Positions 8,719 to 18,097 of a stretch of DNA of 64,000 nt are shown in pieces. Below the pieces are notes generated by a model that saw only the letters and a list, made by a program, of their open reading frames with translations, did no database searches and was not told the origin of the DNA. Origin of the DNA: a marine gamma proteobacterium HTCC2080 (GTDB lineage: Bacteria > Pseudomonadota > Gammaproteobacteria > Pseudomonadales > Halieaceae). The stretch's first letter is position 1, and each line of letters begins with the position of its first letter. Position numbers and translations under genes: made by a program. The stretch lies in NCBI GenBank assembly GCA_000169115.1, contig AAVV01000001.1, forward strand, positions 401,768-465,767, given 5' to 3'.

Positions 8719-9849
8719 ATGTCCAAGCGTGACTATTACGAGGTTCTCGGGGTTGATCGGTCTACGGCAGACCCGGATATCAAGAAGGCATATCGCCGTA
8801 TCGCCATGAAGTTTCATCCTGATCGGAATCCCGATGACAAGGATGCGGATGCCAAATTCAAGGAGGCGACCGAGGCCTACGACGTTTTGATGAACGCTGA
8901 TAAGCGCGCAGCTTACGATCAGTTTGGTCACGCGGGTCTGGAGCAAGGCGCTGGCGGCGGCGGTTTTCAGGGCGGCTCCAATTTTAGCGATATTTTTGGC
9001 GACGTCTTCGGGGATATTTTTGGCGGCGGTGGCGGCGGTGGACGACAAGGTCCGCAACGGGGTTCTGATTTACGTTACACCATGGAGGTAAGCCTCGAAG
9101 AGGCTGTTCGTGGGGCAACGCGAGAAATCAAAGTACCCACGCTACAGCACTGCAACACCTGTGACGGCAGCGGCGCAAAGCCAGGTACCAAGCCGGTTAC
9201 CTGTGGTAGCTGCGGTGGTGCCGGGCAGGTTCGCATGCAGCAGGGCTTTTTTCAGGTGCAGCAAACCTGTCCCAAATGTCGTGGGCAAGGAAAGACCATC
9301 TCTGATCCTTGTCGTGATTGTCGTGGTCAGGGGCTATTGGAAAAGACCAAGACGTTGTCGGTTAAGGTGCCGCCTGGCGTTGATACCGGCGACCGCATCC
9401 GATTGAGTGGGGAAGGCGAGGCAGGGCCGTCAGGTGGGCCCAGCGGTGACTTATTCGTGCAGATTGCCGTGCGACAACATAACCTTTTTGAGCGAGATGG
9501 ACGCAATTTATATTGCGAGGTACCCATTAATTTTGTCGATGCCGCTTTGGGTGGAGAGTTAGAGGTTCCAACCCTTGATGGCAAGGTGAAGTTGAAAATC
9601 CCCTCCGAGACGCAGACCGGAAAAATGTTTCGATTGCGGGGCAAGGGCGTGCTGCCTGTGCGCGGTGGTCCCATTGGGGACTTAATGTGTCGAGCCGTTG
9701 TTGAGACCCCAATTAATCTCAGTGCCCAGCAGAAGCAATTACTGCAAGAGTTTCGATCCACTCTCGATGAGGGGGGCAATCGCCAATCACCCCGTCAGTC
9801 GAGTTGGTTTGAAGGGGTAAGATCGTTTTTTGACGGAATGACTAAGTGA
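8719..9849 (+). CDS. dnaJ: Chaperone protein DnaJ (Hsp40)
   Basis: DnaJ is the co-chaperone that delivers clients to DnaK and stimulates its ATPase. The 376-residue protein has an N-terminal J domain with the essential HPD (HPDRNPDD), a Gly/Phe-rich linker with GGGGGGG runs, and a zinc-finger domain with four CxxCxGxG repeats (starting [32 protein letters not shown]). The substrate-binding C-terminal domains follow. This is a full-length type I DnaJ. It follows dnaK across a terminator and paired hairpins, so its level may be set separately. It overlaps dapB by 4 bp (GTGA), coupling a biosynthetic gene to the chaperone gene. Confidence 0.97.
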   Translation: MSKRDYYEVLGVDRSTADPDIKKAYRRIAMKFHPDRNPDDKDADAKFKEATEAYDVLMNADKRAAYDQFGHAGLEQGAGGGGFQGGSNFSDIFGDVFGDIFGGGGGGGRQGPQRGSDLRYTMEVSLEEAVRGATREIKVPTLQHCNTCDGSGAKPGTKPVTCGSCGGAGQVRMQQGFFQVQQTCPKCRGQGKTISDPCRDCRGQGLLEKTKTLSVKVPPGVDTGDRIRLSGEGEAGPSGGPSGDLFVQIAVRQHNLFERDGRNLYCEVPINFVDAALGGELEVPTLDGKVKLKIPSETQTGKMFRLRGKGVLPVRGGPIGDLMCRAVVETPINLSAQQKQLLQEFRSTLDEGGNRQSPRQSSWFEGVRSFFDGMTK

Positions 9850-10661
9850 CCACAAAGCTGGGTATCGCGGGTGCATCGGGTCGAATGGGTCGAATGCTTC
9901 TCGAGGCCATAGCGGCGAGCGAATACAACGTAGTGCTAAGCGCCGCAATTTTACGTCCTGGCAGTGCCCTTTGTGGCGTCGATACTGGGACGTTGTTGGG
10001 CGGCACTCCTTCAGGGGTGCTCTTTACCGAGGACATAAAAGTAGCTGTTAACGAAGTTGATGTCCTCGTTGACTTTACGCCTCCGTCTGCAGCAGTGCTA
10101 AACGCGCAGTATTGTGCAGCGACGGGTACGCCGCTGGTTTCGGGGACAACCGGTTTTTCTGCGACGCAAGTTAAGCAATTCCATGAAGCGACTCGTGCCA
10201 TTGCACTGTGTCAGGCCTCTAACTTTTCAACAGGCGTAAACTTAGCCTATCGCCTGTTGGCGCAGGCCGCCGCTATTTTGGGTTCAGAGGCAGATATCGA
10301 GATTAGCGAGGCCCATCATCGACACAAGGTTGATGCCCCAAGTGGTACAGCCATTGCCATGGGTGAGGTGGTAGCAGCAGCGACGGGACGTAACCTCGCT
10401 GACGTTGCGGTATATGGCCGTGAGGGCCTCACCGGCAAGCGAGATCGGGAAACTATCGGTTTTTCAACGGTGCGCGCGGGAGATATTGTGGGCGACCACA
10501 CGGTCACCTTTGCGGCTCAAGGTGAACGCCTCGAAATTACACATAAGGCCAGCTCTAGAATGGCTTTTGCCCGGGGCGCGATTCGCGCCGCGGTCTGGTT
10601 GATCAATCAAAAGCCCGGCGTGTATGACATGCAAGATGTTCTGGGCTTAAAGGAGAATTAA
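9846..10661 (+). CDS. dapB: 4-hydroxy-tetrahydrodipicolinate reductase
   Basis: DapB performs the NAD(P)H-dependent reduction step after DapA on the way to diaminopimelate and lysine, in the cytosol. The 271-residue protein has the N-terminal dinucleotide-binding motif GASGRMGR, the VDFTPPSA and SGTTGF segments, and the catalytic signature [15 protein letters not shown] (His general acid/base and Lys). The start is a GTG at 9846 overlapping the dnaJ stop; there is no closer ATG. The thioredoxin-like cnoX gene follows after 3 bp with a strong AGGAG. Confidence 0.95.
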   Translation: MTTKLGIAGASGRMGRMLLEAIAASEYNVVLSAAILRPGSALCGVDTGTLLGGTPSGVLFTEDIKVAVNEVDVLVDFTPPSAAVLNAQYCAATGTPLVSGTTGFSATQVKQFHEATRAIALCQASNFSTGVNLAYRLLAQAAAILGSEADIEISEAHHRHKVDAPSGTAIAMGEVVAAATGRNLADVAVYGREGLTGKRDRETIGFSTVRAGDIVGDHTVTFAAQGERLEITHKASSRMAFARGAIRAAVWLINQKPGVYDMQDVLGLKEN

Positions 10662-10664
10662 GTC

Positions 10665-11525
10665 ATGAATTCAGTGGCACATGTTGTCAATATTGACGAA
10701 TCAAACGCTCAGGAACAGCTTATTGAAGAGTCACACAATAGGCCTGTTGTCGTTGATTTTTGGGCCGATTGGTGTGAACCCTGTAAGCAGCTGATGCCCA
10801 TTTTAGAGAAGCTAGCCGCAGAGTACGCCGGCGCTTTTCTGCTGGCCAAAGTCAATGCCGATGAGCAGCAAACCTTGGCGAGCCAGTTAGGCGTTAGAAG
10901 CTTGCCCACCGTTATGGTGATCAAGGATGGACAGCCCATTGATGGTTTTGCGGGGGCTCAGCCTGAATCTGCTGTTCGTGAAATGTTGGAAAAGCATTTG
11001 CCCTCGCCGTGGAATGCGAAAATTGCTGAAGCGACTGAGCTGCTAGACGCCGGAGACACGGCGGCTGCTTTGGCGCTATTGCGTGGCGCTTGGGAAGACT
11101 CTAATAAGCTTAAAGAATTAACCCACGCTTACGCCGGTGCTTTGGTAGAGGCTAACAGGCTGGATGAAGCAACGGCTGTGCTAGGTGAAGTTCGTTTGGT
11201 AGATCAAGACGCCCTTCATGAGCAGCTGATGGCCCAGATTGAGTTGAAGCGCGTGGCTGGGAAGTCTCCCGAAATAGAAGCTTTAGAAGCCAAGCTTGCG
11301 ACAGATAGCAGCGATCATGGCGTTAGGGTTCAGTTGGCAGTTCAGCTTAGCGCAGCAGATCATCACAAAGAGGCGCTTGAACATCTGCTAACTGTGTTGC
11401 GATCAGATCGTGACTGGAATAATGGTGAAGCAAAGCGCCTTTATTTGGATACCCTGACCACTATAGGTAAGGGCGATCCGCTGGCGGCGGAGTACCAGCG
11501 CAAACTGTTTTCTATACTTTATTAG
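10665..11525 (+). CDS. cnoX: Thioredoxin-TPR chaperone CnoX (YbbN)
   Basis: The 286-residue protein has an N-terminal thioredoxin domain (residues ~5-110) with active site WCEPC and the cis-Pro motif SLPT, followed by TPR-like helices to the C-terminus. CnoX protects proteins from overoxidation under bleach stress and hands them to GroEL and DnaK. The E. coli protein lacks the full redox pair, whereas the CxxC here is intact, so thiol-disulfide activity is likely, as reported for some non-enteric CnoX proteins. The start is fixed by AGGAG at 10651-10655. Its place directly behind the dnaK-dnaJ-dapB run fits a proteostasis role. Confidence 0.85.
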   Translation: MNSVAHVVNIDESNAQEQLIEESHNRPVVVDFWADWCEPCKQLMPILEKLAAEYAGAFLLAKVNADEQQTLASQLGVRSLPTVMVIKDGQPIDGFAGAQPESAVREMLEKHLPSPWNAKIAEATELLDAGDTAAALALLRGAWEDSNKLKELTHAYAGALVEANRLDEATAVLGEVRLVDQDALHEQLMAQIELKRVAGKSPEIEALEAKLATDSSDHGVRVQLAVQLSAADHHKEALEHLLTVLRSDRDWNNGEAKRLYLDTLTTIGKGDPLAAEYQRKLFSILY

Positions 11526-11689
11526 TCGGGTTGGGGCTAGGCCGAGCGCGCACCGTGGCGTTAGTTATTATCGCCTTCCTGCGCACCGCTTAAAATCCCA
11601 CAGTAACGACTTCTTCGTAGGCCAACATCAGTGCCGTACTTTTTAGAAGCGCGTAAACCCTAGCAAAAATCAGGTCGAATAAAGGGTAC

Positions 11690-11718
11690 TTGCAATCGCC
11701 GGCCAACTTGCCTACATT
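11690..11718 (+). promoter_or_regulatory. Candidate sigma-70 promoter of the acyl-CoA dehydrogenase pair
   Basis: TTGCAA (11690-11695) and TACATT (11713-11718) are spaced by 17 bp, each matching four of six consensus bases. It lies 81 bp upstream of the first dehydrogenase gene. The shared TTTGAACCTT motif (11742-11751, reverse orientation) lies just downstream, where a repressor could block it. Confidence 0.35.
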
Positions 11719-11741
11719 CCACAGCGTAGAAAAACATACTC

Positions 11742-11751
11742 AAGGTTCAAA
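11742..11751 (-). promoter_or_regulatory. TTTGAACCTT motif upstream of acyl-CoA dehydrogenases
   Basis: The reverse strand reads TTTGAACCTT, identical over ten bases to the copy at 19452-19461 in the tetR/enoyl-CoA hydratase divergent region. The surrounding sequence is partly palindromic (CAAG-N8-CTTG, 11741-11756). It is a candidate operator for the nearby TetR-type regulator. Confidence 0.35.
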
Positions 11752-11799
11752 ACTTGGCGATTTACTCAGCAGATCGCCCCTGATAATTGCGAGGCACCT

Positions 11800-12978
11800 A
11801 TGGATATTGCGTTTTCCCCCGAAGAATTGACGTTCCGGGAAGAGGTTCGTGGCTTTTTTGACGAGCAGTTTGACGACGAACTGGTTTCACGTTTACGTGG
11901 AGACAACTTTAAAGCGGCTATCGTTGAATGGCAGCAGCGGCTTTATAAGAAAGGCTGGATTGCGGCTAATTGGCCTGTGGAGCACGGCGGTACTGGATGG
12001 ACACCCACTCAAAAGTACATTTATGAAACTGAGCGGTCCGAGCGCGGTATACCTGGTGTGATTCCTTTTGGCATCGGCATGGTCGGTCCCATGATTTACC
12101 AGTTTGGTACGACCGAACAAAAAGAGAAATTTCTACCTGGAATTCTCGATAGTAATACTTGGTGGTGCCAAGGTTACTCCGAGCCAGGTTCCGGGTCAGA
12201 CTTGGCTTCGTTAAAAACTAAAGCGGAGCTTGATGGTGATCATTATGTGATCAACGGCGCCAAGATCTGGACAAGCTATGCTCAGTATGCCGACTGGATC
12301 TTTGTGTTGGTTCGCACCAGCAACGAAGGCAAGAAGCAGGAAGGCATTACGTTCATTTTGGTTGATATGAAGACCCCGGGTATCAAGATTAACCCGATTA
12401 TCTCAATCGATAACGAGCACAGCCTCAATGAGGTTGAGTTCAGCGATGTGCGTGTTCCGGTTGAAAATGTTGTCGGTGAAGTGAACAAGGGATGGACCGT
12501 TGCCAAGGCGCTGTTGGCCCACGAGCGAACGGGTATTGCAGACGTGGCTCAATCCAAACGAAATATTCGCCTGATTAAGGACGCTGCTGCTGCCGAGATC
12601 AATGGTGGTAAACGCTTGATGGATGATGCGGGTTTCCAAGCCAAGGTTGCAGATCTTGAAATTGAACTCATGGCCCTTGAGTTTACCGAGTTGCGCACGT
12701 TGGCAGCGATGGCCGCTGGTGGTTTTCCTGGCCCGGAGTCATCGCTTCTTAAGATCAAGGGCACTGAATTGCAGCAGGCTACTCAGGAGCTGCGCATGGA
12801 AACCGCGGCCTATTATCAAGGGGTTCTGCCTAACAATATGGACCCTGAGGTTTTGGGGCACAGCTGGACCCATGAAGCGTTCCGAAACTACATGTATGGG
12901 CGTGCAGCGACCATCTATGGCGGTTCTAATGAAGTTCAAAAGAACATTATCGCTAAATACGTACTGGGCCTGGAATAA
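11800..12978 (+). CDS. Acyl-CoA dehydrogenase, large-subunit type (pimeloyl-CoA dehydrogenase-like)
   Basis: This is a 392-residue flavoprotein of the acyl-CoA dehydrogenase family, which introduces the alpha-beta double bond into acyl-CoA and passes electrons to ETF. The CQGYSEPGSGSDLASL flavin/substrate motif and the C-terminal YGGSNEVQKNIIAKYVLGL motif are clear. The sequence is of the class annotated as pimeloyl-CoA dehydrogenase large subunit, commonly encoded beside a smaller homologue. Here the partner starts 20 bp downstream. By analogy with FadE28/FadE29-type pairs the two may form a heterotetramer; that is inferred. The acyl substrate is unknown, although dicarboxylyl- or long-chain acyl-CoAs are plausible. 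Confidence 0.85.
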   Translation: MDIAFSPEELTFREEVRGFFDEQFDDELVSRLRGDNFKAAIVEWQQRLYKKGWIAANWPVEHGGTGWTPTQKYIYETERSERGIPGVIPFGIGMVGPMIYQFGTTEQKEKFLPGILDSNTWWCQGYSEPGSGSDLASLKTKAELDGDHYVINGAKIWTSYAQYADWIFVLVRTSNEGKKQEGITFILVDMKTPGIKINPIISIDNEHSLNEVEFSDVRVPVENVVGEVNKGWTVAKALLAHERTGIADVAQSKRNIRLIKDAAAAEINGGKRLMDDAGFQAKVADLEIELMALEFTELRTLAAMAAGGFPGPESSLLKIKGTELQQATQELRMETAAYYQGVLPNNMDPEVLGHSWTHEAFRNYMYGRAATIYGGSNEVQKNIIAKYVLGLE

Positions 12979-12998
12979 AGGTCTAGAGGGGACAAGAT

Positions 12999-14138
12999 AT
13001 GAATTTTGATTTTTCAGAAGAACAGCAAATGGTACGCGATTCTATCGCGCGATTTGTGCAGGATGACTACGACTGGGACACCCGACGCGCGATTGTTGCA
13101 TCGGATACCGGTATGAGCGAAAAAGCCTGGCAAACCTTTGCTGAGCTGGGTTGGTTGTCGATTCCCTTCGCCGAGGCAGATGGTGGGTTTGGCGGAAATA
13201 TTGTCGATACCATGGTCATTATGGAAGAGATTGGCAAAGGGTTAGTTGTAGAACCCTACCTGCCGACTGTTGTGTTGTTCGGTGGTCTTATTGCTCGTGC
13301 GGGTAACGAGGCACAGCGCAGTGCCTGGATTCCGTCGATCATTGAGGGTTCGACCTCGGGTGCCTTTGCTTATCTTGAGCGTCAGAGCCGCTTCGAAATC
13401 GCCGACTGCTTGACCCAAGCGAAAGCGGCTGGTGATGGCTGGGTACTCAACGGTGAAAAGGTTGTCGTTTTCAATGGCGCGAACTGTAACCAGATGATCG
13501 TCTTGGCTCGTACCGCGGGCGAGCAGTCGGACCGTGAGGGACTGTCTTTGTTTGTGGTTGCTGCCGATGCCGAGGGCGTGAATCGTGTTGATTATCCGAT
13601 GATGGATGGTCAGCGCGTTGCGAACATTACCTTCACTGACGTTGCTTTAAACGCTGATTCGTTGCTAGGTGAGGCCGGGGCTGCGATGGCTACCGTTGAC
13701 CCAATGATTCAAGAGGCGACGATAGCGCTAATGGCCGAGGCCGTTGGTTGCATGGGCACCCTGAATACCAAGACGCTGGAATACACCAAAACGCGAGAGC
13801 AGTTTGGGGTGGCTATTGGCTCTTTCCAGTCCTTGCAGCATCGCATGGTGGACACAATGATGGCCTACGAACAGGCAAAGTCGCTGCTGTTCAAGGTGGT
13901 TTGCGAGTACAAGCAGGATCCCGCGAGTGCGGAATCCAGTATTCATGCGCTGAAGGTGTTTATCGATAAAAATGCCAAGCTTGTTTATGGCGAGGCAACC
14001 CAAATGCACGGCGGTATGGGAATTACCGACGAGCTGGACATCGGGCATTATGCAAAGCGTCTTATGATGATCAACACGACCTTTGGTGATGCAACTTATC
14101 ACCGTGCGCAGTACATCGATAAGGCCTACGCAGCCTGA
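12999..14138 (+). CDS. Acyl-CoA dehydrogenase, small-subunit type
   Basis: This 379-residue acyl-CoA dehydrogenase homologue is of the pimeloyl-CoA dehydrogenase small-subunit type. It has the three-part fold: an N-terminal helical domain, a middle beta domain and a C-terminal helical domain with the KTREQFGVAIGSFQSLQH and QMHGGMGITDELDIGHYAKR motifs. The middle domain lacks the tight TEPxAGSD-type signature seen in its partner, which fits a companion subunit in a paired enzyme. It is co-transcribed with the upstream large subunit (20 bp gap with an AGAGGGG ribosome-binding site), and a strong terminator follows the pair. Substrate unknown. Confidence 0.85.
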   Translation: MNFDFSEEQQMVRDSIARFVQDDYDWDTRRAIVASDTGMSEKAWQTFAELGWLSIPFAEADGGFGGNIVDTMVIMEEIGKGLVVEPYLPTVVLFGGLIARAGNEAQRSAWIPSIIEGSTSGAFAYLERQSRFEIADCLTQAKAAGDGWVLNGEKVVVFNGANCNQMIVLARTAGEQSDREGLSLFVVAADAEGVNRVDYPMMDGQRVANITFTDVALNADSLLGEAGAAMATVDPMIQEATIALMAEAVGCMGTLNTKTLEYTKTREQFGVAIGSFQSLQHRMVDTMMAYEQAKSLLFKVVCEYKQDPASAESSIHALKVFIDKNAKLVYGEATQMHGGMGITDELDIGHYAKRLMMINTTFGDATYHRAQYIDKAYAA

Positions 14139-14158
14139 ACCCAGGGCTGGCTTAAAAT

Positions 14159-14188
14159 AAACCCGCCTTTCACTGGCGGGTTTTTTTT
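14159..14188 (+). terminator. Rho-independent terminator after the dehydrogenase pair
   Basis: AACCCGCC (14159-14166 region) and GGCGGG(TT) form a GC-rich stem around a TTTCACT loop, directly followed by eight T residues. This is a textbook terminator; it also rules out the far-upstream aceK start at 14200. Confidence 0.9.
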
Positions 14189-14259
14189 GCCTCGCGATAA
14201 TGAAATTGCAAGGGGTAGGTGGGACCCCTACACTGAGCGCCCTAAACAGGGATCTAATC

Positions 14260-15996
14260 GTGGATAAACAGACGCGCCTAGCGCGAACTATTCTTAACGG
14301 CTTCACAGCTTATTTTGCTGAGTTCGAGAATATTACCCTCGCAGCCCGTACGCGCTTTGAGCTTGCAGAGTGGGGCATCATGCAGGAGATATCGACAAGG
14401 CGAATCGATCTCTACAAAGAAAAAGTTCTAGAAACTTTGGCGTACGTTAACGTCATTGCCGACGATCGCATTTCCGATTTTGTATTTTGGACTGAGACTC
14501 GCGCTGTGTATGTTGAATTGGTTCGCGGCATGACCAATTTCGAAATTGCAGAAACGTTCTATAACTCTATTTATAACTCTGTGTTTGGTCATCACCGCAT
14601 TCGCAATGAACACGCCTTTGTATTCTCTCCCCAGGGAGACATGCCGCCGGTCGATGTCCGGCGCGTTGTGAAACGCTTCAGTGGTGATTTGCACGACAGT
14701 GTTGCGACCCTCTTGTCTCAGTACGCGATGCATATTCCCTATGAAAATATTGAGCGCGACAGTGCCTCTATTGTTGCGGCGATCGAGAATCAGCTTGGTG
14801 AGGTTGACGGCGCATCAGACTCTGCGGTTGAGCTGCATACCTTGGAGCATCACTTTTATCGTAACAAGGCCGTTTATATTGTCGGGCGTATTGTTGCTGA
14901 AGGCTTACAAATACCCTTCGTCCTTCCTATGCTTCACAACGGTGATGCCGTCGCCCCTGCCGTGTACATTGACACCATATTATTTGGGTCAGATCGAGTG
15001 AGTTTGTTATTCAGCTTTACTCGAAGTTACTTTATGGTCGATGCATCGATTCCATCTCAGTATGTTTTGTTTTTGCATCAGCTAATGCCTAAAAAAGATA
15101 TTTCTGAAATCTACAGTGCGATTGGTCACCACCGTCACGGCAAAACGTACTATTACCGTACTGCCTATCGTCATATGCGTGCTACCACGGATCAGTTTAT
15201 TGTCGCTCCCGGGATTAAGGGAATGGTGATGACTGTATTTACGTTGCCGTCTTACGAGTTTGTTTTCAAAATTATTAAAGACCGGTTCACGCCGCCAAAA
15301 GACGTTACGCACCAGCTTGTTAAGGATAAATATAATTTGGTGAAGCGCTGGGATAGAGCGGGGCGCATGGCCGACACCCAAGAGTTCAACAACCTTGTTT
15401 TCGACCGGTCACGGTTTTCAGAAGAATTGATGGCAGAGCTTTACGAAGCCTGCCCTTCACAGTTGGTAATCAGCGGTACGGCACTGATTATTAAGCACTG
15501 CTACGTAGAGCGGCGCATGACTCCGCTCAATTTGTACTTGCAGAACGCTAGCGATGAAGACGTTGATGAAGTTATGAACGACTACGGAAAATCGATTAGG
15601 GAGCTTGCCGCGGCGAATATTTTCCCGGGTGACATGCTTTTGAAGAATTTTGGCGTGACCCGCCATGGTCGGGTAGTCTTTTATGATTACGACGAGATAC
15701 AGCCGCTGTTGGAGTGTAATTTTCGTCGCATTCCACCACCGCGAGATGAATATGAAGAGATGGCTAGCAGGCCTTGGTATTCGGTAGGGCCCAACGACGT
15801 TTTCCCAGAGGAGTTTCGACTTTTCTTCTCGGGCAATCAGCGTGCAAGAAAGGCTTTTGACGCCCGTCACAGTGAAATTTACGACGCGGATTTTTGGACA
15901 GGTTTACAAGATCGCATACGGGAGGGGCACGTCGATGACTTCTACCCTTACCCACGGGTAATGCGTTTCCCTAGAGAACTGAGGAGCAAGGCCTGA
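14260..15996 (+). CDS. aceK: Isocitrate dehydrogenase kinase/phosphatase AceK
   Basis: AceK phosphorylates and dephosphorylates isocitrate dehydrogenase, diverting carbon into the glyoxylate shunt during growth on acetate or fatty acids. The protein (578 residues from the GTG at 14260) shows the AceK-specific APGIKGMVM nucleotide-binding region, followed by the VFKIIKDRFTPPK segment and the GDMLLKNFGVTRHGRVVFYDYDE catalytic lobe. The GTG start is preferred: CAGGGA lies 7 bases upstream and the ARTILNGF N-terminus then lines up with known AceK proteins. The ATG at 14200 lies 12 bp from a terminator with no ribosome-binding site. aceA and aceB are not in the window. Its placement beside beta-oxidation genes makes metabolic sense. 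Confidence 0.92.
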   Translation: MDKQTRLARTILNGFTAYFAEFENITLAARTRFELAEWGIMQEISTRRIDLYKEKVLETLAYVNVIADDRISDFVFWTETRAVYVELVRGMTNFEIAETFYNSIYNSVFGHHRIRNEHAFVFSPQGDMPPVDVRRVVKRFSGDLHDSVATLLSQYAMHIPYENIERDSASIVAAIENQLGEVDGASDSAVELHTLEHHFYRNKAVYIVGRIVAEGLQIPFVLPMLHNGDAVAPAVYIDTILFGSDRVSLLFSFTRSYFMVDASIPSQYVLFLHQLMPKKDISEIYSAIGHHRHGKTYYYRTAYRHMRATTDQFIVAPGIKGMVMTVFTLPSYEFVFKIIKDRFTPPKDVTHQLVKDKYNLVKRWDRAGRMADTQEFNNLVFDRSRFSEELMAELYEACPSQLVISGTALIIKHCYVERRMTPLNLYLQNASDEDVDEVMNDYGKSIRELAAANIFPGDMLLKNFGVTRHGRVVFYDYDEIQPLLECNFRRIPPPRDEYEEMASRPWYSVGPNDVFPEEFRLFFSGNQRARKAFDARHSEIYDADFWTGLQDRIREGHVDDFYPYPRVMRFPRELRSKA

Positions 15997-16703
15997 TGGC
16001 TTCGATTTACCTTATTCGCCACGGACAGGCGTCCTTTGGCTCAGCCAATTACGACCAGCTTTCAACTTTGGGGCAGCGTCAGGCCGATGTAACCGGCGAG
16101 TTCCTTTCGACGATAGGCCTTAAAATTGACGCTGCAGTGGCTGGTACTTTGTCGCGTCAGCAAGAAACCGGTGCTCGAGTGCTGGTGGGTTTAGGTGACC
16201 CCTGTGAGTTACAAACTGACCGCCGATTCAATGAGATTAACAATGAGGAGCAGGTCAGCGCGCTTTTGCCCGGTCTGATTGATAAAGACCCGGTGCTGGC
16301 TGAAATTGCGGGTCGAGATTTTGGCGATAGTAAGGACTATCAGAAAATCATAGACGCAGTATTCAATGCTTGGGTCAGCCCAGACTGCCCCGACTGTGGC
16401 ATTACGCCTTGGCCCGTATTCAGAGATGGCGTACAGGCAGCACTGAAGGACATTATGACGTCTGTTGGAGCGGGCAAGAATACGGCGGTTTTTACATCAG
16501 GTGGCACGATCGCTACGGCCGTCGGGCTTATTGTTGGCGCTCACCACAGCGGTTTTTATCAATTTTATGAACCCGTTATGAACTGCTCGATTACTCGACT
16601 CATCTACAGCAGTAAGCGTGTTTCATTGTCTAACTTTAATGACGCAGCGCACCTGCAGCTGCTGTCTGCCCAGCGGCAAGAATCACTGGTGACATATCGA
16701 TGA
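15996..16703 (+). CDS. Histidine phosphatase family protein (first of two)
   Basis: The 235-residue protein belongs to the phosphoglycerate-mutase-like histidine phosphatases. The N-terminal LIRHGQASFG carries the phospho-accepting His in RHG. A second conserved His is expected in the GLIVGAHH region (about 181-188). The branch is broad (phosphatases and mutases), so no substrate can be named. Its start overlaps the aceK stop by one base (TGATG) and its end overlaps the next phosphatase by four (ATGA), placing all three in one transcript. Confidence 0.8.
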   Translation: MASIYLIRHGQASFGSANYDQLSTLGQRQADVTGEFLSTIGLKIDAAVAGTLSRQQETGARVLVGLGDPCELQTDRRFNEINNEEQVSALLPGLIDKDPVLAEIAGRDFGDSKDYQKIIDAVFNAWVSPDCPDCGITPWPVFRDGVQAALKDIMTSVGAGKNTAVFTSGGTIATAVGLIVGAHHSGFYQFYEPVMNCSITRLIYSSKRVSLSNFNDAAHLQLLSAQRQESLVTYR

Positions 16704-17251
16704 CTCAGGTCTGGTTGGTACGTCACGGTGAAGCCTCGGCAAGCTGGGGTGAGCATAGTGACCCAGGGCTAAGTGACAAAGGTTTGCGTGAGGCTGAAGC
16801 TTCAGCAACACATTTGCAGTCAGTCGTGCCCGAGGATGTAGCTCTGGTGAGCAGCCCTAAAGCACGAGCGCAGGAAACTGCGGCACCTTTAGCCGCATGC
16901 TTAAATCGGACTGTTGTGGTTAATGATGCGTTTCAAGAGATTCAAGCCCCGGTACCCCTTGAGAGCCGCCAGGTTTGGCTGCAGGGCTTTATGCGTCAAA
17001 CATGGGACCAGCAAGATGAGTCACTATGGCGTTGGCGAGACGGGATTGTGAGCGCCTTACAGGAGCTTACAGAACCAACGGTTATCTTTACCCATTTTCT
17101 TGTGATCAACACTGTGGTGGCACATAGTCGCCAGGCCAGTAAAACGGTGCAGTGCTGGCCCGATAACGGATCGATCCATGCCCTTGAGCTGCGCGAAGGC
17201 GCGATTGAGGTGGTGCGTCTGGGGCGGCAAATGACCTCAGTCGTTAATTAG
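16700..17251 (+). CDS. Histidine phosphatase family protein (second of two)
   Basis: The 183-residue protein carries WLVRHGEASASWG with the catalytic RHG near the N-terminus and a C-terminal THFLVINTVVAH segment holding the second active-site His. It resembles its upstream neighbour in fold but not closely in sequence, so this is not a recent duplication. The start ATG overlaps the previous stop (ATGA). The gene ends 9 bp from the convergent thioesterase stop. Function beyond phosphoryl transfer is unknown. Confidence 0.8.
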   Translation: MTQVWLVRHGEASASWGEHSDPGLSDKGLREAEASATHLQSVVPEDVALVSSPKARAQETAAPLAACLNRTVVVNDAFQEIQAPVPLESRQVWLQGFMRQTWDQQDESLWRWRDGIVSALQELTEPTVIFTHFLVINTVVAHSRQASKTVQCWPDNGSIHALELREGAIEVVRLGRQMTSVVN

Positions 17252-17260
17252 TCATCGACG

Positions 17261-18076
17261 TTAATGCGTCTTTGGTCGGACCAGCGCTTCCTGAGTGGTA
17301 GAAGCCAGCAGCGTGCCGTCCTGACTCCAAAACTGGCCTCGATTAAAACCTCTGGCGTTACCGGCCCACGGGCTATCGCATTCATAAAGTAAGAACTCAC
17401 TAACATTGACCGGCTCGTGAAACCAGATAGCGTGATCGAGACTGGCGGCAATGTGGTTGATGTCCCAGTCCTGCATGCCCTGAGGATAAAAGCTGGTGCC
17501 TAGTAGGGCACAGTCTGAAATTAATGCGAGTGCAGCTTGGTGCAGCCTCGGGTCTTCCTTGAGTTGACCTGCGGCCTTAAACCAATTTTGCTGCTTTTGC
17601 TGTGGCTGCTCAGTGCGTGCGGTAATTCGCACTCGGTCGATTTGATACATGTCACTAAAGCTTTTGTATTTGGGCCCAAGGTTCAGAGCGGCGGCTTCTT
17701 CAGGCGAGGGAACCTCGGGCATTTTCTCGCTATGTGTAAAGCCAGCCTCGGTAATCTGATAGCTAATAGAGGTGTTAAAGATTGCGTCCCCACGTTGTCG
17801 TGCTACAACACGACGGGTGGCGAATGAGCGACCGTCGCGAATAGGATCAACATCAAACTCAATCGGAATTGTTGAGTCACCGGCGCGTAAGAAGTAAGCA
17901 TGCATGGAGTGAGCTATTAGGGTGTTGTCGACTGTATCGTTGGCGGCTAAAAGGCACTGGGCTAAAACCTGACCGCCAAAAATTCGAGGCTGTGGTGTCG
18001 GGCTATGTCCCCTGAACCAGTAACGACCGACCTGTTCGGGCTTGATTAAGTCCATGACATCTTGAAAGTTTGGCAC
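17261..18076 (-). CDS. tesB: Acyl-CoA thioesterase II (TesB family)
   Basis: TesB hydrolyses medium- and long-chain acyl-CoA to free acid and CoA. The 271-residue protein is a double hotdog. The first hotdog includes RIFGGQVLAQ and HSMHAYFLRAGD, and the second includes ASLDHAIWFHEP (catalytic Asp), ECDSPWAGNARGF and the C-terminal STTQEALVR (catalytic Gln). The E. coli catalytic Thr position is replaced in the DSPWAG segment, as in peroxisomal ACOT8-type enzymes, where a nearby Ser serves. It lies 21 bp downstream of the tandem TetR gene on the same strand, so repressor and thioesterase are probably co-transcribed. Confidence 0.9.
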   Translation of the reverse strand: MPNFQDVMDLIKPEQVGRYWFRGHSPTPQPRIFGGQVLAQCLLAANDTVDNTLIAHSMHAYFLRAGDSTIPIEFDVDPIRDGRSFATRRVVARQRGDAIFNTSISYQITEAGFTHSEKMPEVPSPEEAAALNLGPKYKSFSDMYQIDRVRITARTEQPQQKQQNWFKAAGQLKEDPRLHQAALALISDCALLGTSFYPQGMQDWDINHIAASLDHAIWFHEPVNVSEFLLYECDSPWAGNARGFNRGQFWSQDGTLLASTTQEALVRPKTH

Positions 18077-18097
18077 CGATACCTCCCGGGCGCAGTT

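Noticed and set aside
12403..14306. Minus-strand ORFs across the dehydrogenase genes, up to 192 codons
   Set aside because: They lie opposite strong coding sequence, and one runs through the terminator at 14159-14188.
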